Positions 6,231 to 11,577 of a DNA stretch of 11,577 nucleotides are shown in pieces. This stretch comes from Cyclobacteriaceae bacterium (GTDB lineage Bacteria; Bacteroidota; Bacteroidia; Cytophagales; Cyclobacteriaceae). The notes under the pieces were generated by a model, which had not been told where the DNA came from, did not search any database, and worked only from the letters and a program-made list of their open reading frames with translations. The stretch's first letter is position 1. Every line of letters begins with the position of its first letter. The stretch spans positions 1 through 11,577 of the forward strand of contig JALWRJ010000518.1 in assembly GCA_026994125.1 (NCBI GenBank). The letters run 5' to 3'. A program made the translations under genes and the position numbers.

Positions 6231-8000
6231 CTAAACCACTTCTTTGTACTGCATATTGTGCAACTGCGTATAAAATCCATTCTTTTTTAATAAATCATCA
6301 TGCGTGCCGGTTTCTTTAATTTCTCCTTTATCCAACACAATAATTTTATCGGCATTTCGAATGGTAGATAACCTGTGCGCTATTACAATAGAGGTGCGGC
6401 CTTTCATCATACGAGCAATAGCCTGCTGAATTAACTCTTCAGTTTCAGAATCGATCGAAGAAGTGGCTTCGTCCAGCACCAAAATAGCCGGATTGTACAC
6501 CATAGCGCGAACAAACGAGATAAGCTGACGCTGCCCCACACTTAATCCGGTGCCTCGTTCCAGCACTTTGTAATGGTATCCATCGGGTAGTTTATCAATA
6601 AATTTATTTGCTCCTACCAGGGTAGCAGCCTCTTGTAAACGGTCTTCGGTAAGCTTTTTATTGCCCAGGGTAATGTTGTTGTAAATGGTATCCGAAAACA
6701 AGAATACATCTTGCAACACTACCCCAATTTTTTGCCTCAGGTAGGCCAGCTGGTAGGTATTAATATCTTGTCGATCCAACAAAATTTGGCCTTTGTTAAT
6801 TTCGTAAAGTTTGCTTAACAGATTTATAATGGATGATTTTCCGGCTCCTGTGGCGCCCACAATGGCTACTGTTTGGCCGGGTTCAACGGTAAACGAGATG
6901 TCTTTAAGCACATATTCGTCTTCGTTATAGGCAAACCATACATTTTTAAAATCAACCCGGCCTGTAAAAGTATCGGGCGCATAACTACCTTCATCGGCTA
7001 CAAATGCTTTGTTATCGAGTAAGTCTAAAATACGCGAAGTACTTACAATGCCCAACTGCAAGGTATTAAACCTGTCGGCTATTTGGCGCACCGGCCTAAA
7101 AAACAACTGAATATACATAATAAAGGCAATAAGCATACCTATGGAAACCCCTGTAGCCGGTTCGTTTAGTGCGGCTTTTGCTCCATACCAAATAAGGAGC
7201 CCTATGCCGGAGGCGCTTATAATTTCGGCTACCGGAAAATAAATTGAGTAGTATAGTACCGAACGAATATTGGCTTTTCTATGCTCATCATTTATAGATT
7301 TAAATTTTTTAAGTTCGGCCTTTTCGCTATTAAAGATTTGCACAATGCTCATACCCGAAACGTGTTCTTGCACAAAGGTGTTTAGGTTAGATACCGCATT
7401 GCGCACTTCATTAAACGACACCTTTATTTTTTCTTTAAAAATATAAGTAGCCAACAGCATTAGTGGAAAGGTAACCAAACTAACCAGTGCAAGTTTCCAG
7501 TTGGCATACAGCATAAACCCAATGATAAAAAAGAGCTGGAGCAAATCGCCCACAATGGCCGCCAAGCCCTGACTAAACACCTCCGAAAGGGTTTCAATAT
7601 CGGATATAACTCGTGTAACAAGCCTTCCAATAGGGGTTTTATCAAAAAAACTAAGCCGTAAGTTTATCAGGTGGTTATATAGTTTGGTTCGTATATCCTT
7701 AATAATGTACTGCCCTACCCAGCCCGATAAATACGTGTGCGAATATTGTACAATAGCTTGCAAAACAAGTAGTCCTAGAAGTACACCAATCATCCTTACC
7801 AATCCGTTAAAATCACCTTTGGCTACTTCGTTATCTAATGTTAGTTGAATAAGGTAGGGCCGCAAGGGCACCAATACAGCCATAAGCAGTGTAAGCACAA
7901 TAACCAGGGCAAAGGGCCATTTATAAGGCTTAATAAATTGCATTAGCCTTTTAAGCACGTTCCAATCAACTACCTTGCCTGTATTATTTGCTTTGCTCAC
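6231..8000 (-). CDS. MsbA-like ABC exporter (fused membrane and ATPase domains), GTG start
   Basis: This 589-aa half-transporter is expected to work as a homodimer in the inner membrane, exporting lipids, drugs or other hydrophobic molecules. The membrane domain (about 25-325) has six hydrophobic segments. The ATPase domain (about 348-580) has A-loop Y358, Walker A GATGAGKS at 382-389, Q-loop Q430, signature LSVGQ at 486-490 (V in place of the first G of LSGGQ), Walker B ILVLDE at 506-511, D-loop SSID, and H542. All catalytic residues are present. The start is GTG at 8000, inside the GTGA overlap with the truA stop; the protein begins MSKANNTGKVVDW. Translation is therefore probably coupled to truA. 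The family is certain but the substrate is not: MsbA-type lipid A flipping is possible, yet Bacteroidota carry several such paralogues. Confidence 0.95.
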   Translation of the reverse strand: MSKANNTGKVVDWNVLKRLMQFIKPYKWPFALVIVLTLLMAVLVPLRPYLIQLTLDNEVAKGDFNGLVRMIGVLLGLLVLQAIVQYSHTYLSGWVGQYIIKDIRTKLYNHLINLRLSFFDKTPIGRLVTRVISDIETLSEVFSQGLAAIVGDLLQLFFIIGFMLYANWKLALVSLVTFPLMLLATYIFKEKIKVSFNEVRNAVSNLNTFVQEHVSGMSIVQIFNSEKAELKKFKSINDEHRKANIRSVLYYSIYFPVAEIISASGIGLLIWYGAKAALNEPATGVSIGMLIAFIMYIQLFFRPVRQIADRFNTLQLGIVSTSRILDLLDNKAFVADEGSYAPDTFTGRVDFKNVWFAYNEDEYVLKDISFTVEPGQTVAIVGATGAGKSSIINLLSKLYEINKGQILLDRQDINTYQLAYLRQKIGVVLQDVFLFSDTIYNNITLGNKKLTEDRLQEAATLVGANKFIDKLPDGYHYKVLERGTGLSVGQRQLISFVRAMVYNPAILVLDEATSSIDSETEELIQQAIARMMKGRTSIVIAHRLSTIRNADKIIVLDKGEIKETGTHDDLLKKNGFYTQLHNMQYKEVV

Positions 8001-8749
8001 TTAAATGTAGTTATATGTTTAGGGTAGGTCACCTTGCTAAGGTATAAACCTTGAGCGGGTACAGCACGGCCGGCCGTAGTTCTATCCTTATGAGTTAGTA
8101 TTTGTTTAATGTATTCGGGTTTAATTTTACCTTCGCCCACCAACAGTAAAGTACCCACTATGGCACGTACCATACCTCGTAAAAAACGATTGGCCGAAAT
8201 ATGAAATACGGCTCCGTCATCGTTTGGTTGCCAAAAGGCGGTTTCAATAGTACAAATAAAGGTGTTTACATCTGTTTTTACTTTGCTAAACGATGTAAAA
8301 TCTTGTTTGCCCAGTAAAAAGGAAGCTGCCTTATTCATAGCTTCGAAGTTTAAATGCACCGGATAAAAATAATGTTCATCTCTACCAAACGGGCTTTTTA
8401 CCGTGTATAAGTGGTATTCGTAGCCACGTTGAATGGCATCGAAACGGGCATGCGCATCGGAGGGTACTTCACAAAATTTGGTTACCACAATATCGTTGGG
8501 CAACATACCATTTAGCCGGTAAGCTAAGTTATCTAGCGAGATGGTTTCAGGTACATCTACATGAAACACTTGTTCTTTGGCATGTACTCCGGCATCGGTA
8601 CGGCCACTGCCTACAATGCTAAGTTGGGCATTGCGCAGTAGTAATTGCAATGCATGGGTTAGTTCTTGCTGCACTGTTGAAGCATTAGTTTGCATTTGCC
8701 AGCCATGGTAGGCTGTGCCTTTATAGGCTATGTACCCAAACACCCGCAC
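7997..8749 (-). CDS. truA: tRNA pseudouridine(38-40) synthase TruA, GTG start
   Basis: TruA converts uridines 38-40 in the anticodon arm of tRNAs to pseudouridine. With the start chosen here it has 250 aa, normal for the family. Motifs in this numbering are the N-terminal strand RVFGYIAYKGTAYHGWQMQ at 2-20, GSGRTDAGVHA at 47-57 with the catalytic D52, RGYEYHLY at 108-115, ANRFLRGMVRAIVG at 186-199, and the C-terminal AVPAQGLYLSKVTYP at 229-243. The frame stays open upstream to an ATG at 8800, which would add 17 residues (MYRRGAGCSSNLRKPGV) unlike any TruA N-terminus and lying inside the thiolase gene. GTG at 8749, in the sequence TAGTG shared with the thiolase stop, fits much better. The 3' end overlaps the ABC exporter start by 4 bp. 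Confidence 0.95.
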   Translation of the reverse strand: MRVFGYIAYKGTAYHGWQMQTNASTVQQELTHALQLLLRNAQLSIVGSGRTDAGVHAKEQVFHVDVPETISLDNLAYRLNGMLPNDIVVTKFCEVPSDAHARFDAIQRGYEYHLYTVKSPFGRDEHYFYPVHLNFEAMNKAASFLLGKQDFTSFSKVKTDVNTFICTIETAFWQPNDDGAVFHISANRFLRGMVRAIVGTLLLVGEGKIKPEYIKQILTHKDRTTAGRAVPAQGLYLSKVTYPKHITTFK

Positions 8750-9948
8750 TACGCCAGGTTTTCGTAAATTACTGCTGCACCCTGCCCCACGCCTATACAC
8801 ATGGTAGCCAAACCATAGCGTACCTTTTTTCGTTTCATTTCGTGCAGCAAGGTAGCCGATATGCGTGTGCCGCTGGCTCCTAAGGGGTGGCCTATGGCAA
8901 TAGAACCTCCATTTACATTTACCTGTTTGGGGTCTAGCTCAAGCTCTTGCATACAAGCCACCGACTGCGATGCAAAAGCTTCGTTCAATTCTATTAAGTC
9001 CAGGTTATTTATGGAAAGACCTGCACGTTTTAACGCTTTTTTAGTGGCCGGCACCGGGCCAATACCCATTATATCGGGGCTTACTCCGGCCACCGCATAC
9101 GAAACCACCCTGGCCATGGGCGTAAGGTTAAAGCGGGTAAGTGTTTCTTCATTTACCAGCAAGCAGGCTGCGGCTCCATCGTTTACGCCCGAGGCATTTC
9201 CGGCTGTTACGGTTCCTCCTTCCTTAAAAGCCGGTGCTAACGAAGCCAATTTTTCTAAACTGGTAAGCCGTGGATGCTCATCGGTAGTTACCAAAAGCGA
9301 TTCGTCTTTGCGCTGAGGAACTTCTACCGGTATTATTTCGGCATTGAACAATCCTTTTTTATGAGCTGCTGCATATTTTAATTGCGAATTATGCGCAAAT
9401 TCATCCTGGGTTTCGCGGGCAATGTTCCATTGCAAGGCTACGTTTTCGGCCGTTTCGCCCATGCTGTAAGGGTAGTATAGTTTTGCCAGTTTTTTATTAA
9501 TAAACCGCCACCCAATGGTAGTGTCGTAGGTTTCTACTGCACGGCTATACGCTTTGGTTGCTTTGGCCGTAACAAAGGGCGCCCGGCTCATACTTTCTAC
9601 ACCACCGGCAATATAGGCTTTGCCTTCGCCCAGTTGGAGGGCGCGGGAGGCATCCATTATGCTTTGTAAGCCCGATGCACACAGCCGGTTTACGGTAACT
9701 CCGGCCACTTCAATGGGTAAGCCGGCCAGCAAGGAGGCCATCCGAGCTACATTGCGGTTATCTTCACCCGCCTGGTTAGCAGCGCCTAAAATTACATCTT
9801 CGAGCGTTGAGGGGGGCAAACCGGATTGCCTGCTCATTAATGCTTTAATAACTAATGCAGCCAGGTCATCGGGCCTAACCGAAGCCAAACTGCCTCCAAA
9901 TTTGCCTACCGGAGTACGCAAAATATCTACAATGTATGCTGTTTCCAT
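8749..9948 (-). CDS. Thiolase (acetyl-CoA C-acyltransferase), PcaF/PaaJ-like
   Basis: Thiolases cleave 3-ketoacyl-CoA with CoA, or condense two acyl-CoAs. The protein is 399 aa, full length. The nucleophile C90 sits in NRLCASG at 87-93, the histidine H354 in NGGSIAIGHPLGASG, and the acid/base C384 in MCIGVGQG at 383-390. NEAF at 322-325 is also present. Several stretches match my memory of the 3-oxoadipyl-CoA thiolase (PcaF/PaaJ) subgroup: NQAGEDNRNVARM at 58-70, GGVESMSRAPFV at 115-126, YDTTIGWRFIN at 141-151 and MGETAENVA at 163-171. No aromatic-degradation genes are nearby, so a general beta-oxidation role is equally possible. It heads the thiolase-truA-ABC chain, sharing one base with truA. 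I find no clear promoter element in the 70 bp upstream; a one-mismatch element (TACTATTG) lies too close to the ATG. Confidence 0.93.
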   Translation of the reverse strand: METAYIVDILRTPVGKFGGSLASVRPDDLAALVIKALMSRQSGLPPSTLEDVILGAANQAGEDNRNVARMASLLAGLPIEVAGVTVNRLCASGLQSIMDASRALQLGEGKAYIAGGVESMSRAPFVTAKATKAYSRAVETYDTTIGWRFINKKLAKLYYPYSMGETAENVALQWNIARETQDEFAHNSQLKYAAAHKKGLFNAEIIPVEVPQRKDESLLVTTDEHPRLTSLEKLASLAPAFKEGGTVTAGNASGVNDGAAACLLVNEETLTRFNLTPMARVVSYAVAGVSPDIMGIGPVPATKKALKRAGLSINNLDLIELNEAFASQSVACMQELELDPKQVNVNGGSIAIGHPLGASGTRISATLLHEMKRKKVRYGLATMCIGVGQGAAVIYENLA

Positions 9949-9965
9949 TTCAATAGTAGTTCTTT

Positions 9966-9997
9966 TTTGATTAGATGGCCTGGTTCTTATAACTTTG
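9966..9997 (+). promoter_or_regulatory. Bacteroidota-type promoter for the DUF4293 gene
   Basis: Both elements are exact: TTTG at 9966-9969 and TAACTTTG (TAnnTTTG) at 9990-9997, separated by 20 bp. Transcription would start near 10002, giving a leader of about 20 nt ending in an A-rich stretch before the ATG at 10022. This is the best promoter match I can see in the window. Confidence 0.65.
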
Positions 9998-10021
9998 CAT
10001 CTTACCGAATAAGTTTCAAAG

Positions 10022-10474
10022 ATGATACAAAGAATTCAAACAATCTTTCTTTTTTTAGTAGTTGTGCTTTTAGCTGGCTTAAATTTTTTTCCGTACTGGC
10101 AAAGTAAGGCAGGCGATATGACCCTGTTTAGTTATGGTTTTGAGCAGATAATTGGGGGAAAGCCTGTGTTGGAGTACGGGTTATATATATCGGTTTCTAT
10201 TTTAAGTGGCCTGGGAGCTTTAGTAGCTTTTATCGAAATATTTATGTTTAAAAACAGGGTGTTGCAAATGTTGCTCAGTGTTGTAAATTCTTTTATTATG
10301 ATGATAAGCATTGGGCTTATGGCTTACCTTATTTTTGAACTACAACGAACTGTACCCGGTAAATTTGCTCCAGGCAGCTTTATGCTAGCCCTGGCTATGT
10401 TTATGAACATATTAGCACGCAGGTTTATCCAAAAGGATGAAAACCTGGTGCGCTCAGTAGATAGATTACGTTAG
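10022..10474 (+). CDS. DUF4293 family membrane protein
   Basis: This is a 150-aa inner-membrane protein with four hydrophobic segments (about 6-24, 52-73, 80-104, 116-130). It shows the two hallmarks of DUF4293: the start MIQRIQTIFLFLVV and the C-terminal tail ARRFIQKDENLVRSVDRLR at about 131-149. The family is, as far as I know, confined to Bacteroidota and has no assigned function. A fairly polar loop at about 26-50 probably faces the periplasm. It is transcribed alone from the promoter at 9966-9997 and diverges from the thiolase-truA-ABC chain; from memory DUF4293 genes often lie near truA in this phylum. Its stop is only 2 bp from the stop of the convergent PEBP-like gene. Confidence 0.9.
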   Translation: MIQRIQTIFLFLVVVLLAGLNFFPYWQSKAGDMTLFSYGFEQIIGGKPVLEYGLYISVSILSGLGALVAFIEIFMFKNRVLQMLLSVVNSFIMMISIGLMAYLIFELQRTVPGKFAPGSFMLALAMFMNILARRFIQKDENLVRSVDRLR

Positions 10475-10502
10475 TTTTATCGCTTATAATAAGCAATTAA
10501 CG
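10469..10502. terminator. Nested hairpin at the tail-to-tail junction of two genes
   Basis: An outer 5-bp pair, CGTTA (10469-10473) with TAACG (10498-10502), encloses a palindromic core GCTTAT-A-ATAAGC (10482-10494). It spans both stop codons of the convergent genes, and a run of five T follows on the plus strand (10507-10511). It could end transcription from both sides, but the stems are short and the internal loops are asymmetric. Confidence 0.35.
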
Positions 10503-11022
10503 AAGCTTTTTGAATTACATTGGCATTTAAAAAATACCCTACCATGGCCGGAGGAGCATTGGGCTCCAACTCAATTTTTTCTACGCTTAGCGCATATACC
10601 GTAAAGATATAGGCATGGGCATTATCGCCTTCGGGTGGGCAGGCACCCCCAAACCCGGGTGTGCCAAACGAAGTAATGCTTTGCACACTACCCGATGGAG
10701 CCAGGCCGGCTTTTATATTACCTGCATTGGCGGGTAGTTCGGTGGTGGAAGATGGCAGGTTAAATACTAACCAGTGCCACCAACCGCTTCCGGTAGGGGC
10801 ATCGGGGTCGTACACCGTAATGGCAAAACTTTTAGTGCCTTCGGGAGCGTTTTTCCAATTTAATTGTGGCGAAATATTCTCGCCTGTGCACCCAAAACCG
10901 GCAAATACTTGCTTTTGGGTAAGCTGGCCTTGCAAATCGGTACTTTGTAAGGTAAATTCCTGTGCCATGCTACTTGTTAACGTGGCCAGGCTCAGGGTAA
11001 TTAATACTAAAATATGTTTCAT
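10477..11022 (-). CDS. Secreted YbhB/YbcL-type phosphatidylethanolamine-binding protein (PEBP, Raf-kinase-inhibitor-like)
   Basis: This 181-aa protein has a signal peptide (MKHILVLITLSLATLTSSMAQ), so it is probably periplasmic or exported. The mature part is a single PEBP domain: CTGENISPQLNW at 45-56, DPDAPTGSGWWHW at 72-84 with ligand-pocket D72, D74 and H83, and GTPGFGGACPP at 120-130 followed by AHAYIFTVYAL at 135-145. These are the conserved anion/phosphate pocket motifs of the family. The bacterial members have no firmly established role, although ligand binding is expected. The start at 11022 is supported by the signal peptide. No exact TAnnTTTG lies upstream; TGAATTTG at 11067-11060 on the minus strand has one mismatch and no spaced TTG partner. 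It converges on the DUF4293 gene with a 2-bp gap. Confidence 0.94.
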   Translation of the reverse strand: MKHILVLITLSLATLTSSMAQEFTLQSTDLQGQLTQKQVFAGFGCTGENISPQLNWKNAPEGTKSFAITVYDPDAPTGSGWWHWLVFNLPSSTTELPANAGNIKAGLAPSGSVQSITSFGTPGFGGACPPEGDNAHAYIFTVYALSVEKIELEPNAPPAMVGYFLNANVIQKASLIAYYKR

Positions 11023-11123
11023 CTGCGGCTTGTAGTTTATTATTCTCTTATTTTATTTTCAAATTCATTTTATCCAGCAATCAAGTTTTTTTCCATGTGC
11101 TGAATTTTATAACAAATAACTAA

Positions 11124-11148
11124 ATGTAAGGCCTTTTGCCAATTACAT
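11124..11148 (-). terminator. Terminator-like hairpin beginning in the last codons of the peroxidase gene
   Basis: On the minus strand ATGTAA (the final Met codon and stop) pairs with TTACAT at 11129-11124, and GGC pairs with GCC inside, closing on a 5-base loop with a 2-base bulge. The following minus-strand sequence is T-rich (TTTAGTTATTTGTTAT). This suits an intrinsic terminator for the cytochrome c peroxidase gene, though the T-run is interrupted. Confidence 0.45.
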
Positions 11149-11577
11149 GTGTTGCAAATCAGCAGGCACTTTACCGGTTAACGATTCTAAAAAACTCACA
11201 ATCGATTGCGCTTCTTCATCGGTAAGTTCTTTATTTAACTGTAGCTTGGCCATAATTTTAACGGCATCGTTTAGGTTTGCAACACTGCCATCATGAAAAT
11301 AAGGAGCCGTACCGGCCACGTTTCGTAGCGAAGGCACCTTAAACATATATTTATCTGCTTCGTTTTTAGTTACTTCAAACCTGCCCATATCAATTGGGTC
11401 GCTTTTAGTTAGATCCCAGTAATTTCCAAAAGTGCCAAATTTTTGGTACATATTGCCTCCAAGTAAATTTCCACTATGGCAAGCAATACAGCCAACAGTC
11501 ATAAATTTATCGAGGCCGGCTTTTTGAGCTTCCGTTAGGGCAGTAGAGTCTCCTGCCAGGTAGGCATCGAATGGCGC
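11143..11577 (-). CDS. Di-heme cytochrome c peroxidase (CcpA/MauG family), C-terminal part only
   Basis: The frame is open from the right window edge to the TAA at 11143-11145, so the last 144 codons are present and the N-terminal heme domain is outside. Visible features are a leading FDAYLAGD (3-10) and LTEAQKAGLDKFM (14-26), the heme c motif CIACH (30-34), and MFKVPSLRNVAGTAPYFHDGS (78-98), where M78 is a candidate axial heme ligand. The closing helix LTDEEAQSIVSFLESLTG (118-135) is also typical of the family. These enzymes reduce hydrogen peroxide in the periplasm with electrons from small cytochromes; some MauG relatives do other oxidations. An internal ATG at 11502 lies in mid-domain just before the heme motif and is not the start. 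A hairpin follows at the stop codon. Confidence 0.93.
   Translation of the reverse strand, partial: APFDAYLAGDSTALTEAQKAGLDKFMTVGCIACHSGNLLGGNMYQKFGTFGNYWDLTKSDPIDMGRFEVTKNEADKYMFKVPSLRNVAGTAPYFHDGSVANLNDAVKIMAKLQLNKELTDEEAQSIVSFLESLTGKVPADLQHM

Noticed and set aside
6531-6545. Altered ABC signature (LSVGQ in place of LSGGQ) as a sign of an inactive ATPase
   Set aside because: This variant is common in MsbA-like exporters, and all Walker and switch residues are present.
7997-8000. Apparent frameshift because truA and the ABC exporter overlap
   Set aside because: The 4-bp GTGA overlap is a normal stop/start arrangement. Both proteins are complete with intact ends.
8861-9316. Rightward 151-codon open frame, and another at 9620-9970
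   Set aside because: Both are antisense shadows of the thiolase gene, low in complexity and unlike any family I know.
10661-11035. Rightward 124-codon open frame
   Set aside because: It is antisense to the PEBP-like gene, whose motifs and signal peptide are clear.
11060-11067. Possible promoter for the PEBP-like gene (TGAATTTG on the minus strand)
   Set aside because: It has one mismatch to TAnnTTTG in the important second base and no TTG at a proper distance. It is mentioned in the gene entry but not called.
1-11577. Search for mobile elements, CRISPR repeats, tRNA/rRNA genes and toxin-antitoxin or defence genes
   Set aside because: I saw no transposase, integrase, spaced direct repeats, cloverleaf sequences or defence-type domains; all sizeable coding stretches are accounted for by the listed genes.

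Overview
The window looks like ordinary chromosome from a member of the Bacteroidota. Three things point there. A DUF4293 protein is present. Matches to the phylum's promoter element TAnnTTTG lie just upstream of several genes, and starts lack clear Shine-Dalgarno sequences. The Tgt, LptF/LptG and TruA sequences also have the character I recall for this phylum. The order cannot be resolved from sequence alone. I see no mobile elements, CRISPR arrays, rRNA or tRNA genes, and no sign of recent transfer.

Left part (1-4214): a family 2 glycosyltransferase, cut by the window edge, is read leftward. It diverges across a 96-bp gap from a rightward unit of tgt (queuosine tRNA modification), a YjgP/YjgQ-family (LptF/LptG-type) lipopolysaccharide-export permease with a TTG start, and an EamA-type transporter. 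The permease stop and transporter start overlap as TAATG. Each side of the gap carries a TAnnTTTG match.

Middle (4215-9948, all leftward): the genes run in the order thiolase (PcaF/PaaJ-like), truA, MsbA-like ABC exporter, then after about 100 bp a small predicted outer-membrane beta-barrel protein and an anchored two-domain protein (GyrI-like plus a LolA-like beta region). Thiolase/truA share one base (TAGTG) and truA/ABC share four (GTGA), so these three are probably translationally coupled. The last two genes are 16 bp apart and form a second unit of unknown function.

Right part (9949-11577): a rightward DUF4293 membrane protein with the best promoter in the window meets, with a 2-bp gap, a leftward secreted PEBP/YbhB-like protein. 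At the right edge is the C-terminal part of a di-heme cytochrome c peroxidase (leftward), with a terminator-like hairpin that begins in its last codons.

I found no clearly new multi-gene system. The points most worth checking are the absence of all three zinc-binding cysteines in Tgt (probably a feature of the phylum), the uncharacterised barrel/two-domain pair, and three non-ATG starts that an automatic annotation could place wrongly.
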